NCBI RefSeq assembly: GCF_000316685.1
Contig: NC_019680.1
Coordinates: forward strand, 993,501 to 1,057,500
Length of the DNA stretch: 64,000 bases
Origin: Synechococcus sp. PCC 6312
GTDB lineage: Bacteria; Cyanobacteriota; Cyanobacteriia; Thermosynechococcales; Thermosynechococcaceae
Direction: 5' to 3'
The first letter of the stretch is position 1. Every line of letters starts with the position of its first letter. The notes beneath the pieces were generated by a model that made no database searches, was not told the origin of the DNA, and saw only the letters and a list, made by a program, of their open reading frames with translations. This document shows, piece by piece, positions 23,510 to 33,972 of this stretch. The position numbers and the translations under genes are program-made.

Positions 23510-24511
23510 ATGAGCACTCAGCCAGATCGTGTGGTTCTAATCGGCGTAGCTGGGGATTCCGGCTGTGGTAAATCAACATTTTTGCGCCGACTGACTGATC
23601 TGTTTGGCGAAGATTTCCTCACCGTAATCTGTTTAGATGACTATCACAGTCTAGATCGTAAACAACGGAAAGAGACGGGGATTACAGCCCTTGACCCGCG
23701 GGCTAACAACTTTGATTTGATGTATGAGCAGATCAAAGATTTGAAAAATGGCAAGTCAATCATGAAGCCAATTTACAACCATGAAACGGGCCTAATTGAT
23801 CCGCCAGAGTTGATCGAACCCAATCACGTCATTGTTTTGGAAGGGTTACATCCCCTCTATGATGAACGGGTGCGCGGTCTTCTGGATTTCAGCGTTTATC
23901 TTGACATCAGTGATGAAGTTAAAATTGCCTGGAAAATCAAGCGGGATATGGCCGAGCGGGGCCACACCTATGAGGATGTTTTAGCCTCCATTAATGCCCG
24001 CCGTCCTGATTTTATGGCTTATATTGACCCCCAAAAGCAATATGCCGATGTGGTCATCCAAATTCTACCCACGCAACTCGTGAAAGAAGAGAAAATTGGC
24101 AATATTCTCCGGGTGCGGATGTTACAGCGAGATGGGGTGCAGGGCTTTGATCCGGTGTATCTGTTTGATGAAGGCTCCACTATTTCTTGGATTCCTTGTG
24201 GCCGGAAGCTGACCTGTTCCTATCCGGGAATTCGTTTAGCCTATGGGCCGGATGAATATTACGGTCATAGTGTTTCTGTTTTGGAAGTAGATGGTCGCTT
24301 TGACAGGTTAGATGAAGTCATTTACATCGAAAGCCATTTGAGCAATACCAGCACCAAGCACTATGGAGAAATGACCCATCTATTGCTACAACACCGGGAT
24401 TATCCTGGCTCCGATAATGGAACGGGCTTATTCCAGGTCTTGACCGGTCTGAAAATGCGGGCCACCTACGAACGGCTAACAGCCACTGAAGTTCAAGCTG
24501 TTCAACTCTAA
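23510..24511 (+). CDS. prk: Phosphoribulokinase
   Basis: A 333-aa Calvin-Benson enzyme that phosphorylates ribulose 5-phosphate. P-loop GVAGDSGCGKSTFL contains Cys19 and VICLDDYH contains Cys41, the thioredoxin-regulated pair; a second pair is in WIPCGRKLTCSYPG. These are the cysteines used for light-dependent regulation and for binding CP12/GAPDH. Other landmarks: ALDPRANNFDLM, VLEGLHPLYDERVR. Full length, no defects. The 257 bp upstream carry the presumed promoter. Confidence 0.97.
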   Translation: MSTQPDRVVLIGVAGDSGCGKSTFLRRLTDLFGEDFLTVICLDDYHSLDRKQRKETGITALDPRANNFDLMYEQIKDLKNGKSIMKPIYNHETGLIDPPELIEPNHVIVLEGLHPLYDERVRGLLDFSVYLDISDEVKIAWKIKRDMAERGHTYEDVLASINARRPDFMAYIDPQKQYADVVIQILPTQLVKEEKIGNILRVRMLQRDGVQGFDPVYLFDEGSTISWIPCGRKLTCSYPGIRLAYGPDEYYGHSVSVLEVDGRFDRLDEVIYIESHLSNTSTKHYGEMTHLLLQHRDYPGSDNGTGLFQVLTGLKMRATYERLTATEVQAVQL

Positions 24512-24603
24512 TTTAGCTAATGAGACACTTCCCCTAGGTCTGTGCTTCAGAGTGTAGCTTAGGGGATTGATTGGGCCTGAGTACTGCCAATCACGGTGCA
24601 ACT

Positions 24604-27057
24604 TCAGCGAAAATAAACAATTGTCGCCCCACGCCCGCCTTCATTCTGAGGTGCAAACTCAAACTTCTCAACCAGGGGATGATGGCGCAGATGCTCATGG
24701 ACAAATTGCCGTAGTTTTCCTGTCCCATGCCCATGAATCACCCACAAAACAGTTCCCCCTTGATTTAAGGCTTCATCGAGTAGAATCTCTGCGGCAGCCA
24801 CCCGTTGGCCGCGAATATCCAGGGTATTACTTTCTGTTCTGAGGGTAGGAATTGTTACATTGGCTTTGGCAGTACTGGCCTGGGGCGGCGGCTGGGTCGC
24901 TTTGGGGGAAATTTGGGGTTTCTCACCCGCTAAGGATTCAATATCAGTTAGCTTTACCATTACTTTCATTAAACCCAGACGCACCGCAATTGCATCGTCT
25001 TCCAGGCCAATGATTTCTCCCGTTTGTTGCAGTTTAGGAATCCGAACCCGCTCACCCATCTGCGGAATATAACCTGGAATTGGCTTTGGGGCTGGTGGTG
25101 CATATTTCGCTTGGATTTGGCTGAGCTGAGCCTGGGACTGGGCCGCGGCTTGGGCGGTTTGGGGGCCAGCTTGGAGTTTTTTGATCAGTTGGGCAATCTC
25201 GGCCTGAGCCTGGTCAATGGCAGTATTGACGGCCTGGGCTTGGTGTTGCCGAAGATGCAGTTCCCGTTGCCGGAGTTGCTCGGTTTTGGTCAATAATTCC
25301 TGGTGCAATTTTTCTGTCGCACTGAGGAGTTGACTGGCGGTACTAGCTTTGGCTTCTTGATGGCGGCGTTGGGCTTCCAGGCCAGCAATAACTTGATTCA
25401 CTTGATCTTGATCCGCGGGCAGGGCCTGGGCGGCAGCGGCAATTACATCTGGGTTGAGGCCTAATCGTTGGGCAATCGCCAGGGCATTGGAGCGACCGGG
25501 AATCCCCCACAAAAGGCGATAGGTTGGGGCCAGAGTCTCAGAGTCAAATTCTACCGAGGCATTTTCAAAGCGAGGATCTTGATATTTCAGGGCCTTGAGT
25601 TCCCCGTAATGGGTCGTGGCGATGGTGATCTGGGCCTGGTCTGCCAGGTGGGTCAAGAGGGCTATGGCTAAGGCGGTTCCTTCACTGGGGTCTGTGCCGG
25701 CACCAACTTCATCCAATAGAACTAGGGCGGCATTGTCGGGGTTAGCTTCAGTTGTGAGGGCCTCAAGAATTTCACTAATGGTACGAATATGTCCAGAAAA
25801 GGTAGAAAGGTTGTGCTGTAAGGATTGTTCATCGCCGATATCCGCTAAGACCTGCCTAAACCAGGGAAGTTCTACGGGTTCAGCCGCCGGAATCATCAAA
25901 CCGGCCTTGGCCATCAATGCCACCAGACCCAGGGTTTTTAAGGTTGCAGTTTTCCCACCCGTATTGGGGCCGGTAATGGTGACAACTTTTGTTGGGGGCG
26001 CAATATCAACGGTAATTGGGACGACTGTGGGGCCCTGTTCCTGGTGGTGCTGCCAAATTAACAGGGGATGTCTTAAATTCCGCAGGTGAATCGGTTCATC
26101 GAGTTCGACAAATCGGGGGATATTGGCATTCAACCAGAGTCCATAGCGGGCGCGGGCAACGGCCAGATCCAGTTGGGTGATCAGCTCTAGACCCTGCTGT
26201 AATTCCAGGACAACTTCGGTCACTTGCTGGCTGAGGACTTCCCGGATGCGGTATTCTTCCTGTCCGCCCTGGCGGGCTAATTGTCTGAGGCGATTATTAA
26301 GTTCAACGATGGCCTGGGGTTCGATATAGAGGGTGGCGCCAGTGACAGAAACATCATGAACAATTCCAGGTATGGCATCCCGCTGGGGGGCTTTCACCGG
26401 TAGGACATAACGCTCGGCCCGTTGGGTGATCACGGTATCTTGGAGAGACGAATGTTTCCGTTGAATGATCTGCTGGAGTTGTTGGTGAATTTGCCCGCGC
26501 ATTTGTTGCTGGTGTTGCCGGATTGCTGCTAACTGAGGGCTGGCCCGCTCGCTGACTTCACCTTGTTCCGTAATACACCGATGGATTTCCTGCTCCAGTT
26601 GGGGAAAGGTGCGTAACGCTGCTAAGAGGGCTTGAAGTGCGCTTAAATCGGGGTAACTATCGACAACGCGGCGTAAATTCCGGCTCCCGGCCTGGGTCTG
26701 GGCAATGCCTAATAATTCCTCTGGGGTGAGGACTCCTTGATGAGCCGCCCGATTTAAACCAGATTGAATATTTTTGATCTGACTAAAATCTAGTTCCCGC
26801 AAATAGTAGGTCGTCAGTTTATAGGCATCTTCAGTTTGGGCCAGGAGTTGTTGCGAGTCCCTTAGGTTGGGTGCAGGTTGCCAGGCCTGGGCCAGTTCGG
26901 CTCCCACCTTAGTCGCGGTAAAGGTTGCCAGATGTTGACATAACCGTGGCCAGTCTAAAAGTGCCTGTGTTTTAGTCTCTAGGTGCAGGTTGGCGAACCG
27001 ATAACTTGTTTCTAAAGAGGATGAGAATTCTGGCAACTGTTCTAGCCCTAGCTCCAA
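24604..27057 (-). CDS. mutS2: MutS2-family ATPase/endonuclease
   Basis: An 817-aa protein. Lacks the MutS mismatch-recognition domain; has the clamp/lever helices (residues about 30-330), then the ABC-type ATPase with Walker A TGPNTGGKTATLKTLG, and Walker B region LVLLDEVGAGTDPSEGTAL. A long Gln-rich coiled coil follows (KLHQELLTKTEQLRQRELHL). The C-terminus is a complete Smr nuclease domain (TLDIRGQRVAAAEILLDEAL, WVIHGHGTGKLRQFVHEHLR). It acts on branched DNA or on stalled ribosomes. Start at MELGLEQLPEFS. Confidence 0.95.
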   Translation of the reverse strand: MELGLEQLPEFSSSLETSYRFANLHLETKTQALLDWPRLCQHLATFTATKVGAELAQAWQPAPNLRDSQQLLAQTEDAYKLTTYYLRELDFSQIKNIQSGLNRAAHQGVLTPEELLGIAQTQAGSRNLRRVVDSYPDLSALQALLAALRTFPQLEQEIHRCITEQGEVSERASPQLAAIRQHQQQMRGQIHQQLQQIIQRKHSSLQDTVITQRAERYVLPVKAPQRDAIPGIVHDVSVTGATLYIEPQAIVELNNRLRQLARQGGQEEYRIREVLSQQVTEVVLELQQGLELITQLDLAVARARYGLWLNANIPRFVELDEPIHLRNLRHPLLIWQHHQEQGPTVVPITVDIAPPTKVVTITGPNTGGKTATLKTLGLVALMAKAGLMIPAAEPVELPWFRQVLADIGDEQSLQHNLSTFSGHIRTISEILEALTTEANPDNAALVLLDEVGAGTDPSEGTALAIALLTHLADQAQITIATTHYGELKALKYQDPRFENASVEFDSETLAPTYRLLWGIPGRSNALAIAQRLGLNPDVIAAAAQALPADQDQVNQVIAGLEAQRRHQEAKASTASQLLSATEKLHQELLTKTEQLRQRELHLRQHQAQAVNTAIDQAQAEIAQLIKKLQAGPQTAQAAAQSQAQLSQIQAKYAPPAPKPIPGYIPQMGERVRIPKLQQTGEIIGLEDDAIAVRLGLMKVMVKLTDIESLAGEKPQISPKATQPPPQASTAKANVTIPTLRTESNTLDIRGQRVAAAEILLDEALNQGGTVLWVIHGHGTGKLRQFVHEHLRHHPLVEKFEFAPQNEGGRGATIVYFR

Positions 27058-27158
27058 ACTCCGCTCTTACTAGATTAACGTGATGGGAAAAGAAGGCTGA
27101 TCCCGGAGCGGGCCGCTGATATAGCTGATCAAATTAGCCCCTCAGGCCAGAATCGCCC

Positions 27159-28712
27159 TTAAGGATAGATATCTTCTTTCGGAGGTAAGGCAGCCACAGA
27201 AATTGCCGGGGGATGAATCATGGCATTAAAGGTTGGAATGGTGGTAATTGAGGCATTGACCAGGTTAAACAAGGGGTTGCCTAAAATCCCCGCCAAAGAG
27301 GTGGCAATGACTGTGACAATTAACCCAACCTGTAACGGCCGCATCCCAAAGGCTTTCCAGTTAATTTCAGGGTAATTTTTGACCGCTTCCGACATTTCCT
27401 GGGGTTCCTTGACCACCATCATCTTGACCACTCGGATGTAGTAGTAAATGGAAATCACGCTCGTTAACAGGCCCAACAACACCAGGCCATAGGCCCCTGC
27501 TTGCCAACCCGCCCAGAAGAGATAGAGCTTGCCAAAGAACCCGGCCAAAGGGGGAATCCCACCGAGGGAGAGGAGGCAGAGGCTTAAACCCAAGGTTAAG
27601 AGTGGGTCTTTTTGATAGAGTCCGGCATATTCATCGATGTCATCCGTTCCTGTGCGTAGCGAGAAGAGAATAATACAGGTAAAGGCCCCCAGGTTCATGA
27701 ACAGGTAAATCAACAGATAAAACATCATGCTGGCATAGCCGGCCTCAGTCCCGATCAAAAAGCCAATCATCACAAACCCGGCCTGGGCAATGGAGGAATA
27801 GGCCAACATCCGCTTCATGCTGGTTTGGGCCAGGGCGACCACATTTCCCAAAATCATGCTGAGGATGGCTAACACCGTAAAAATCACCTGCCAATCGGCG
27901 GCCAAACTGGGGAACGCTAAGGTTAAGAAGCGAATTGCCAAGGCAAACCCAGCCGCTTTAGACCCCACCGATAAAAAGGCCACCACCGGAGTCGGCGCAC
28001 CTTCATAGACATCAGGAGTCCACTGGTGAAAGGGAACCGCTGAAATTTTGAAACTAATCCCCGCAATCACAAAGACCAAGGCAATGAGGAGACCCAGGGA
28101 TTGTCCCGAAATCGCCCCAGCAATGGCCACCAAGGAGGTTGAACCCCCTGAAAGACCATAAAGTAGGGAGGAACCATAGAGGAAAATTGCAGAACTGGCA
28201 GCCCCAATTAAGAGATATTTCAAAGAGGCTTCATTCGAGCGCAAATCCCGCTTCATGTAGCCCGTCATGATGTAGGAGGCAATACTCAAGGTTTCTAGGG
28301 AAACAAAGATCATCACGAGTTCTTCTGCACCAGCCAGGAACATCCCCCCGACTGTGGCGGTTAAGAGAACGGTTAAAAACTCGCCCAAGGCACTGCCCGT
28401 TTGTTCGACATAGCGCATGGACATCAAGATTGTCACCACACTGGAGAGGGCAATAATTCCCCGAAATAGCAAGCTGAGGTTATCACTGCGAAAACTACCC
28501 AAAAATGAAGCGGTTTCAACTTGGTTCCACTGCAAGACCATTGCTCCCACAGAGGCTAGTAAGCCAGTCACGGCAATGTATGAAGTCCAGCGATCTGACT
28601 GTCGGCCGATGATCAGATCGGTCACTAAAACCACTAGGAGAGTCAAGATCACGATAGTTTCTGGCAAAATCGCACCGACATTTAGTTGAGCCGCTAGGGT
28701 GGTGAGATCCAT
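27159..28712 (-). CDS. ndhB: NAD(P)H-quinone oxidoreductase subunit 2
   Basis: A 517-aa integral membrane subunit of NDH-1, the thylakoid complex for cyclic electron flow, respiration and CO2 uptake. About 14 transmembrane helices; it shows the proton-antiporter core with [22 protein letters not shown] (functional Glu) and [31 protein letters not shown] (functional Lys). The N-terminus [18 protein letters not shown] and C-terminus fit cyanobacterial NdhB. It is a single gene on the minus strand as usual in cyanobacteria. Confidence 0.97.
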   Translation of the reverse strand: MDLTTLAAQLNVGAILPETIVILTLLVVLVTDLIIGRQSDRWTSYIAVTGLLASVGAMVLQWNQVETASFLGSFRSDNLSLLFRGIIALSSVVTILMSMRYVEQTGSALGEFLTVLLTATVGGMFLAGAEELVMIFVSLETLSIASYIMTGYMKRDLRSNEASLKYLLIGAASSAIFLYGSSLLYGLSGGSTSLVAIAGAISGQSLGLLIALVFVIAGISFKISAVPFHQWTPDVYEGAPTPVVAFLSVGSKAAGFALAIRFLTLAFPSLAADWQVIFTVLAILSMILGNVVALAQTSMKRMLAYSSIAQAGFVMIGFLIGTEAGYASMMFYLLIYLFMNLGAFTCIILFSLRTGTDDIDEYAGLYQKDPLLTLGLSLCLLSLGGIPPLAGFFGKLYLFWAGWQAGAYGLVLLGLLTSVISIYYYIRVVKMMVVKEPQEMSEAVKNYPEINWKAFGMRPLQVGLIVTVIATSLAGILGNPLFNLVNASITTIPTFNAMIHPPAISVAALPPKEDIYP

Positions 28713-28916
28713 GGGATGTTGTTCCGAGTTGCACTGTTGGTCAAATGTATCTTACCCCAAAGGCTCCAGGGGAGATGGTTGGCTGATATTGCGAGTTCTT
28801 AATCTTGTAATTAAATTCAACAATGGCTGGGGGAGTGGCGGCAAGTGGGGCAGGGGAGAAGGCAGCACTTTCATCGTTTAATAAAAAGGGTGATGACCTC
28901 TGGTTGGGTAGCAAGC

Positions 28917-29675
28917 ATGACAAAGTGGCAAGCCCTAGTTTTTGATGTGGATGGCACACTGGCAGATACGGAGCGGGATGGGCATCGGGTCGCGTTTAAT
29001 CGGGCGTTTCAAGAGGCGGGCCTGGACTGGGATTGGTCAGTTGAACTTTACGGGCAACTCTTGGCGGTCACAGGTGGCAAAGAACGGATGCGCTATTATC
29101 TGGATCAATTTCGGCGCGACTGGCCCCAACCTGCTAACTTGACGGATTTAATTGCCCAACTCCATCAAGCCAAAACCAAGCACTACACCGAGTTACTGGC
29201 CACGGGAGCCATTCCCCTCCGGCCTGGGGTCAAGCGTCTCTTAACTGAAGCCCGCATTGCTGGATACCGATTAGCGATTGCCACTACTACCACCCCGGCT
29301 AATGTCACCGCTTTATTGGAACATACCCTGGGGAGAGAAAGTATTAACTGGTTTGAAGTCATTGCTGCGGGGGATATTGTCCCGGCCAAAAAACCTGCTC
29401 CTGACATCTATCACTATGCCCTAGAGAAGATGGGACTTGCCCCTCAAGATTGTTTAGCCTTTGAAGATTCAGAAAATGGGTTAATCTCGGCCCAAGAGGC
29501 TGGCCTGGTCACGGTTGTCACGGTGAATGATTACACCCAGTCCCATAACTTTTCCGGTGCAGCCTTAGTGCTGGATTGTTTAGGTGAACCAGAGCAGCCT
29601 TTTCAAGTTTTGGCCGGTAATCCCCAAGGGCGCACCTATTTTAACCTTGATCTCTGCCAGGCCTTGCCCCGCTAA
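28917..29675 (+). CDS. CbbY-type HAD-family phosphatase
   Basis: A 252-aa haloacid-dehalogenase hydrolase. Start at MTKWQALVFDVDGTLADTER (ATG 28917); upstream codons are rich in basic residues and non-family. HAD motifs: I DVDGTLADTERDGHRVAFNR, II IATTTTPAN, III KKPAPDIYHYAL, IV FEDSENGLISAQEAG. The motif I extension (ERDGHR..FN.AF) is that of CbbY, which in phototrophs dephosphorylates the Rubisco inhibitor xylulose 1,5-bisphosphate. It precedes a glycosyltransferase gene by 25 bp. Confidence 0.85.
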   Translation: MTKWQALVFDVDGTLADTERDGHRVAFNRAFQEAGLDWDWSVELYGQLLAVTGGKERMRYYLDQFRRDWPQPANLTDLIAQLHQAKTKHYTELLATGAIPLRPGVKRLLTEARIAGYRLAIATTTTPANVTALLEHTLGRESINWFEVIAAGDIVPAKKPAPDIYHYALEKMGLAPQDCLAFEDSENGLISAQEAGLVTVVTVNDYTQSHNFSGAALVLDCLGEPEQPFQVLAGNPQGRTYFNLDLCQALPR

Positions 29676-29700
29676 CTGAATGTTATATCTCAAAAACTAG

Positions 29701-30816
29701 ATGCACTATTCTCTGGGGATCAATGGTCGCTTTCTCAGTCAGCCGTTAACAGGGGTGCAACGCTACGCCCGCTGTTGGGTCAAAGCCCTCGATCACCTGT
29801 TAGTCTCTGAAGAAATTGTCAGGTCCAGTTGGCAGGCCACCCTCTATGTCCCTAAAGGTGCTCACGTTAAAGCCGCCCTGACTGAGTTAAACCTCAAAGC
29901 CATTCAAATTAAAAGAGTCGGGTTTAGCAAGGGTTATTTATGGGAGCAGTTGGAGTTGCCCATCTATGCCCGTGATCAGGTCTTAGTTAATTTGGGCAAT
30001 ATGGCACCGATCCCCTCATTAATGAGTCCCCAAAAGACAGTCGTGACCATCCATGATTTATCCTTCCAAAAATTTCCCGAATCCTACTCAAGGCTATATC
30101 AGTTGACCTATACCCTCCTCACTCCCCTGATCATGGCTAGAGCTGATGCTATTCTCACCGTGTCGCAAACCGAAGCCAAGGCAATTTTAGAGGTCTATCC
30201 CCAGGCCAAGTCTCGCGTACACCCCATCCCCAATGGTCACTGGCCCGATGATTTAGATTTAGAAGCGATTGCCCCAATGAACCCAATCGGTCGCCCGTTT
30301 ATGTTGGCGGTGGGAACGCTCTCAGCCCGGAAGAATTTAACCGGCATTCTCAAGGCGGCGGAATTGGTCAATCAACAACAGAGCTTGGATTTTGTTATGG
30401 TTGGGGGCCGGCCAAGTATTTATCAAGCCATTCAGTTAGAGCTACCAGCATCATTAAAAGATCGCGTTCATTTTGTCGGCACGGTAGATGATTCGACCTT
30501 GATTAGTTATTACAAAGCCGCTCAAGGCCTGGTTTATCCCTCTTTTTATGAAGCCTCAGGATTGCCGCCCTTGGAAGCCATGGCCTGTGGTTGTCCAGTG
30601 ATTGTCTCGGATATTCCTGCCCTTGTTGAGCGTTGTAGCGATGCGGCCCTCTACTGCCAGGCCCAGGCCCCGGAAACCATTGCCAATGGGATTTTACAAC
30701 TGATCAATAATCTAGAATTGCAACAAGATTTAAGGGTCAAAGGGGATCAACTTGCCCAGGCCCTGACTTGGAAAAATTCAGTCCAGCAGGCCATGAATGT
30801 TATTGCATCCTGTTGA
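29701..30816 (+). CDS. Glycosyltransferase family 4 protein
   Basis: A 371-aa GT-B fold enzyme. N-terminal: MHYSLGINGRFLSQPLTGVQ and KTVVTIHDLSFQKFPESYS. C-terminal nucleotide-sugar domain: MLAVGTLSARKNLTGILKAA and YPSFYEASGLPPLEAMACGC with the E-x7-E motif. Probably a mannosyl- or rhamnosyltransferase for exopolysaccharide or glycolipid; substrate unknown. It follows the CbbY-type gene closely and may be co-transcribed. Confidence 0.88.
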   Translation: MHYSLGINGRFLSQPLTGVQRYARCWVKALDHLLVSEEIVRSSWQATLYVPKGAHVKAALTELNLKAIQIKRVGFSKGYLWEQLELPIYARDQVLVNLGNMAPIPSLMSPQKTVVTIHDLSFQKFPESYSRLYQLTYTLLTPLIMARADAILTVSQTEAKAILEVYPQAKSRVHPIPNGHWPDDLDLEAIAPMNPIGRPFMLAVGTLSARKNLTGILKAAELVNQQQSLDFVMVGGRPSIYQAIQLELPASLKDRVHFVGTVDDSTLISYYKAAQGLVYPSFYEASGLPPLEAMACGCPVIVSDIPALVERCSDAALYCQAQAPETIANGILQLINNLELQQDLRVKGDQLAQALTWKNSVQQAMNVIASC

Positions 30817-30854
30817 CCCCAATCAATGTAGCGACTCAACTTTAGAGAATCCTT

Positions 30855-31274
30855 TTATGAAGATTGTTCAGTAGTCAATCCAATTTCTTGTCCATAGGAT
30901 AGTTCAAGGGTGTGACCATCCGGATCCCGCAAAAAAGCCCAATATCCGATTGGATAGCCTGAGTCTTGTGGTTTCTGAATCAGGATACCCTCCTGTTTTG
31001 CTTTTGAACAAAGAGAGTCCACCATCTCCCGACTGGGGCAGCCAACTCCGAGATGGGCCAGGGGCGACAAAATCGTTTGTAATCGGTTGGTTTGAATCAG
31101 CACAATGGCAAATGGCCGGGTGGAATCCGAAAGCCAGACAACATTAACCCCTGTTTCCTGATCAATGCGGCGATGAATAACCTGCATGCCAGCGTATGTC
31201 GAGTAAAACCTAATACTTTGTTCAACATCAGTCACCGGGAGCGCGATATGAGTCAGACCAATATCAATCATCAC
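30855..31274 (-). CDS. Glyoxalase/VOC-family protein
   Basis: A 139-aa vicinal-oxygen-chelate protein with two beta-alpha-beta3 units. Metal-ligand positions are visible in IGLTHIALPVTDVEQSIRFY (His), HLGVGCPSREM (His) and FLRDPDGHTLELSYGQ (His, Glu). Such proteins include lactoylglutathione lyases and dioxygenases; substrate unknown. Start is MMIDIG or the next Met. Confidence 0.85.
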   Translation of the reverse strand: MMIDIGLTHIALPVTDVEQSIRFYSTYAGMQVIHRRIDQETGVNVVWLSDSTRPFAIVLIQTNRLQTILSPLAHLGVGCPSREMVDSLCSKAKQEGILIQKPQDSGYPIGYWAFLRDPDGHTLELSYGQEIGLTTEQSS

Positions 31275-31709
31275 GGTTGAGTCCTTTTTGCGAATTCAGA
31301 TTTTTGAGCAACTGCAGATAAGACCTCGATTGCACCGCCACCATATCTGGGACAAACAAGATACCAAAAACACAGACCACCCGAGCAAACCACAGTACAC
31401 ATCTAACACTCGATCCCCAGGCCTGGGCGCAAGGTAATCGATGGTTTCTGCTTGACTGAGCATGAATCACAAGTCCTTTAATGGAGTTCCAGCGACATGA
31501 TTTAACGACGATTCGGCAATATCAGCTTAGACGAGGTTAAATCCTAACCCATGACAAATCAAGGATCACCTTTTTTCCCCAGGCCAATTGCAATTGGGGC
31601 TAGGGCGATAAAGATTAAGACTGAGAAAATCATCTTAGCAAAGTCTATCCCCAGATCTGTTAGGTTCAAGAAAGAGTAGCAACCGGATCAGAGCACCCAA
31701 ATAGAGATA

Positions 31710-33338
31710 ATGAGCGAATTAGCCCAGGAAATTCAAGCCGCAGTCGCCAGCCGCCGCAATTTTGCGATTATTTCCCACCCGGATGCGGGTAAAACGACTT
31801 TAACCGAAAAACTTTTGCTCTACGGGGGAGCCATCCACCAGGCCGGAGCCGTCAAAGCCCGCCGCGCCCAACGCCATGCCACATCCGACTGGATGGAAAT
31901 GGAACAACAGCGGGGCATTTCGATTACTTCGACCGTGTTGCAATTTGACTATCAAGGCTATCAAATCAATCTCCTCGATACGCCCGGCCACCAAGATTTT
32001 AGTGAAGATACCTATCGGACTCTGGCGGCGGCGGATAATGCGGTGATGTTGGTGGATGCGGCTAAGGGCCTGGAACCCCAAACTCGGAAACTCTTTGAGG
32101 TCTGTCAGTTGCGGGCTTTACCGATTTTTACCTTTATTAACAAGATGGATCGGCCGGGGCGGGAACCCTTAGAACTGATTGATGAAATTGAACAAGAACT
32201 CGGCCTGCAAACCTTTCCAGTCCTCTGGCCAATCGGGATTGGGGATCAATTTCGCGGGGTTTATGATCGATTGCGGCAGGAATTTCATCTGTTTGAACGG
32301 AGCGAACATGGCCGCAAAGAAGCCCAGGAAACAATTATTCCCCTCGGTGATCCTCGCATTGACCAGTTAGTAGAACCCCATTTATATCACCAGTTAAAAG
32401 ATGAATTAGAACTCCTGGATGGTGTCGGGGCTGAGTTAGATATTGCGCTAATCCATCAGGGTAAAATGACCCCAGTCTTTTTCGGCAGTGCCATGACTAA
32501 TTTTGGTGTGAAGTTGTTTTTAGAGCATTTCCTTGAAAAAGCCTTGAAACCCATTGCCTATCGCAGCAACAAGGGTGCAATTGAACCGACCACTGAAAAC
32601 TTTACCGGCTTTGTCTTCAAGCTCCAGGCCAACATGGATCCAAAACATCGAGATCGGGTGGCGTTTATTCGGGTTTGCTCCGGCAAGTTTGAAAAAGATA
32701 TGAACGTCTCCCATGCCCGGACTGGCAAAAACCTGAGGTTATCCCGTCCCCAGAAACTCTTTGCCCAAGGCCGGGAATCCATTGAAACGGCCTACCCCGG
32801 AGATGTGATTGGGTTGAATAATCCGGGAATGTTTGCCATTGGCGATACGCTTTATGTTGGTTCCAAGTTGGAATATGAAGGGATTCCTTGTTTTTCCCCG
32901 GAAATTTTTGCTTATTTACGCAATCCTAATCCTTCTAAGTTCAAGCAATTCCAAAAAGGAGTCAATGAACTTCGAGAGGAAGGGGCAGTGCAAATTATGT
33001 ATGCTACAGATCCAACGAAACGGGAACCCATCTTGGCAGCCGTAGGACAACTCCAATTTGAAGTGGTACAGTTTCGCTTGATGAATGAATATGGGGTGGA
33101 AACTCGCCTAGACCCCTTGCCCTATACCGTGGCCCGTTGGGTTGTAGATGGCTGGCCGGCCTTGGAAGCCACAGGACGAATTTTTAATGCCTTAACAGTT
33201 CAGGATAATTGGGAGCGGCCGGTTTTGCTATTCAAAAATGAATGGAATGTCCAACAGATGGAGGCTGATCATCCCAAATTACAATTAAGTCGGATTGCCC
33301 CAATTGGGTTTGCTAGTGAAGCCGTCAAAAGTCGTTAA
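31710..33338 (+). CDS. prfC: Peptide chain release factor 3
   Basis: A 542-aa translational GTPase that recycles RF1/RF2 after termination. G motifs: [15 protein letters not shown] (G1), RGISIT (G2), [12 protein letters not shown] (G3), NKMDR (G4). RF3 hallmarks: [19 protein letters not shown] and the C-terminal [19 protein letters not shown]. Start ATG 31710, full length. Confidence 0.96.
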   Translation: MSELAQEIQAAVASRRNFAIISHPDAGKTTLTEKLLLYGGAIHQAGAVKARRAQRHATSDWMEMEQQRGISITSTVLQFDYQGYQINLLDTPGHQDFSEDTYRTLAAADNAVMLVDAAKGLEPQTRKLFEVCQLRALPIFTFINKMDRPGREPLELIDEIEQELGLQTFPVLWPIGIGDQFRGVYDRLRQEFHLFERSEHGRKEAQETIIPLGDPRIDQLVEPHLYHQLKDELELLDGVGAELDIALIHQGKMTPVFFGSAMTNFGVKLFLEHFLEKALKPIAYRSNKGAIEPTTENFTGFVFKLQANMDPKHRDRVAFIRVCSGKFEKDMNVSHARTGKNLRLSRPQKLFAQGRESIETAYPGDVIGLNNPGMFAIGDTLYVGSKLEYEGIPCFSPEIFAYLRNPNPSKFKQFQKGVNELREEGAVQIMYATDPTKREPILAAVGQLQFEVVQFRLMNEYGVETRLDPLPYTVARWVVDGWPALEATGRIFNALTVQDNWERPVLLFKNEWNVQQMEADHPKLQLSRIAPIGFASEAVKSR

Positions 33339-33546
33339 GGATGGGTATCTTAGTCGTCAGTAATTTGCCCTCTGGGGTCTTGGGTCAGTTTGAGGAATAT
33401 TAACGCTTGGTGTATGTGACTCTGGGAATAGGCATTTTAAGCAGAATAATAATACTGTCGGCTCGAATGGGTTTCACTGCCAGTTCTGTTTTTAGGGGTT
33501 GCCAAGACGTTATCCGATCCAATGAGAATCCTGGGTGGGGAATGGG

Positions 33547-33972
33547 TTAGCGAGGTTCTTCAATCGGCCAATCTGCATTTTCACCCCCAATAATCAGTCG
33601 CCTTAAGGGTAGGTAATCTAAACTAAACTGATTCAGGGCATTAATCAAAACATCCAAAGCCAAAGCGTCACTGGTGCCGAGATCAAACCAACATCTAGCC
33701 CAGAGGTCTTGATATTCAAACTCTCCCATATTGTGCATTAAGGCTACCAAGGAATGGGATTGGGTCTGGCTGTCGTAGTCCATAAAACTCAGTTCCAGGC
33801 CCGTATCTTGGACTTGTAAGTTTTCGGCATTAAATCCACCCAACTTGCCGAGGAAAAACCAGGAATTAAAGACCTCTTCTAGGTACTGTTGCTCAACGGG
33901 GGTAGGAAAATCCACCAGCTCGACCCAAATCCAGACATCAAAGGGGTTAAATTCCCGAAACTGGATCTCCAT
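33547..33972 (-). CDS. DUF3531 family protein
   Basis: A 141-aa protein conserved in cyanobacteria and plastids: MEIQFREFNPFDVWIWVEL, FNSWFFLGKLGGFNAENLQV and WARCWFDLGTSDALALDVLI. Soluble, rich in aromatic residues, function unknown. Its ATG shares one base with the stop of the upstream GST gene (33972), so translation is likely coupled. Confidence 0.85.
   Translation of the reverse strand: MEIQFREFNPFDVWIWVELVDFPTPVEQQYLEEVFNSWFFLGKLGGFNAENLQVQDTGLELSFMDYDSQTQSHSLVALMHNMGEFEYQDLWARCWFDLGTSDALALDVLINALNQFSLDYLPLRRLIIGGENADWPIEEPR

Noticed and set aside
31264-31470. Open frame of 68 codons upstream of the VOC gene (minus strand)
   Set aside because: The translation is Cys/Trp/Arg-rich without folded pattern, overlaps the VOC start region and has no credible ribosome-binding site.
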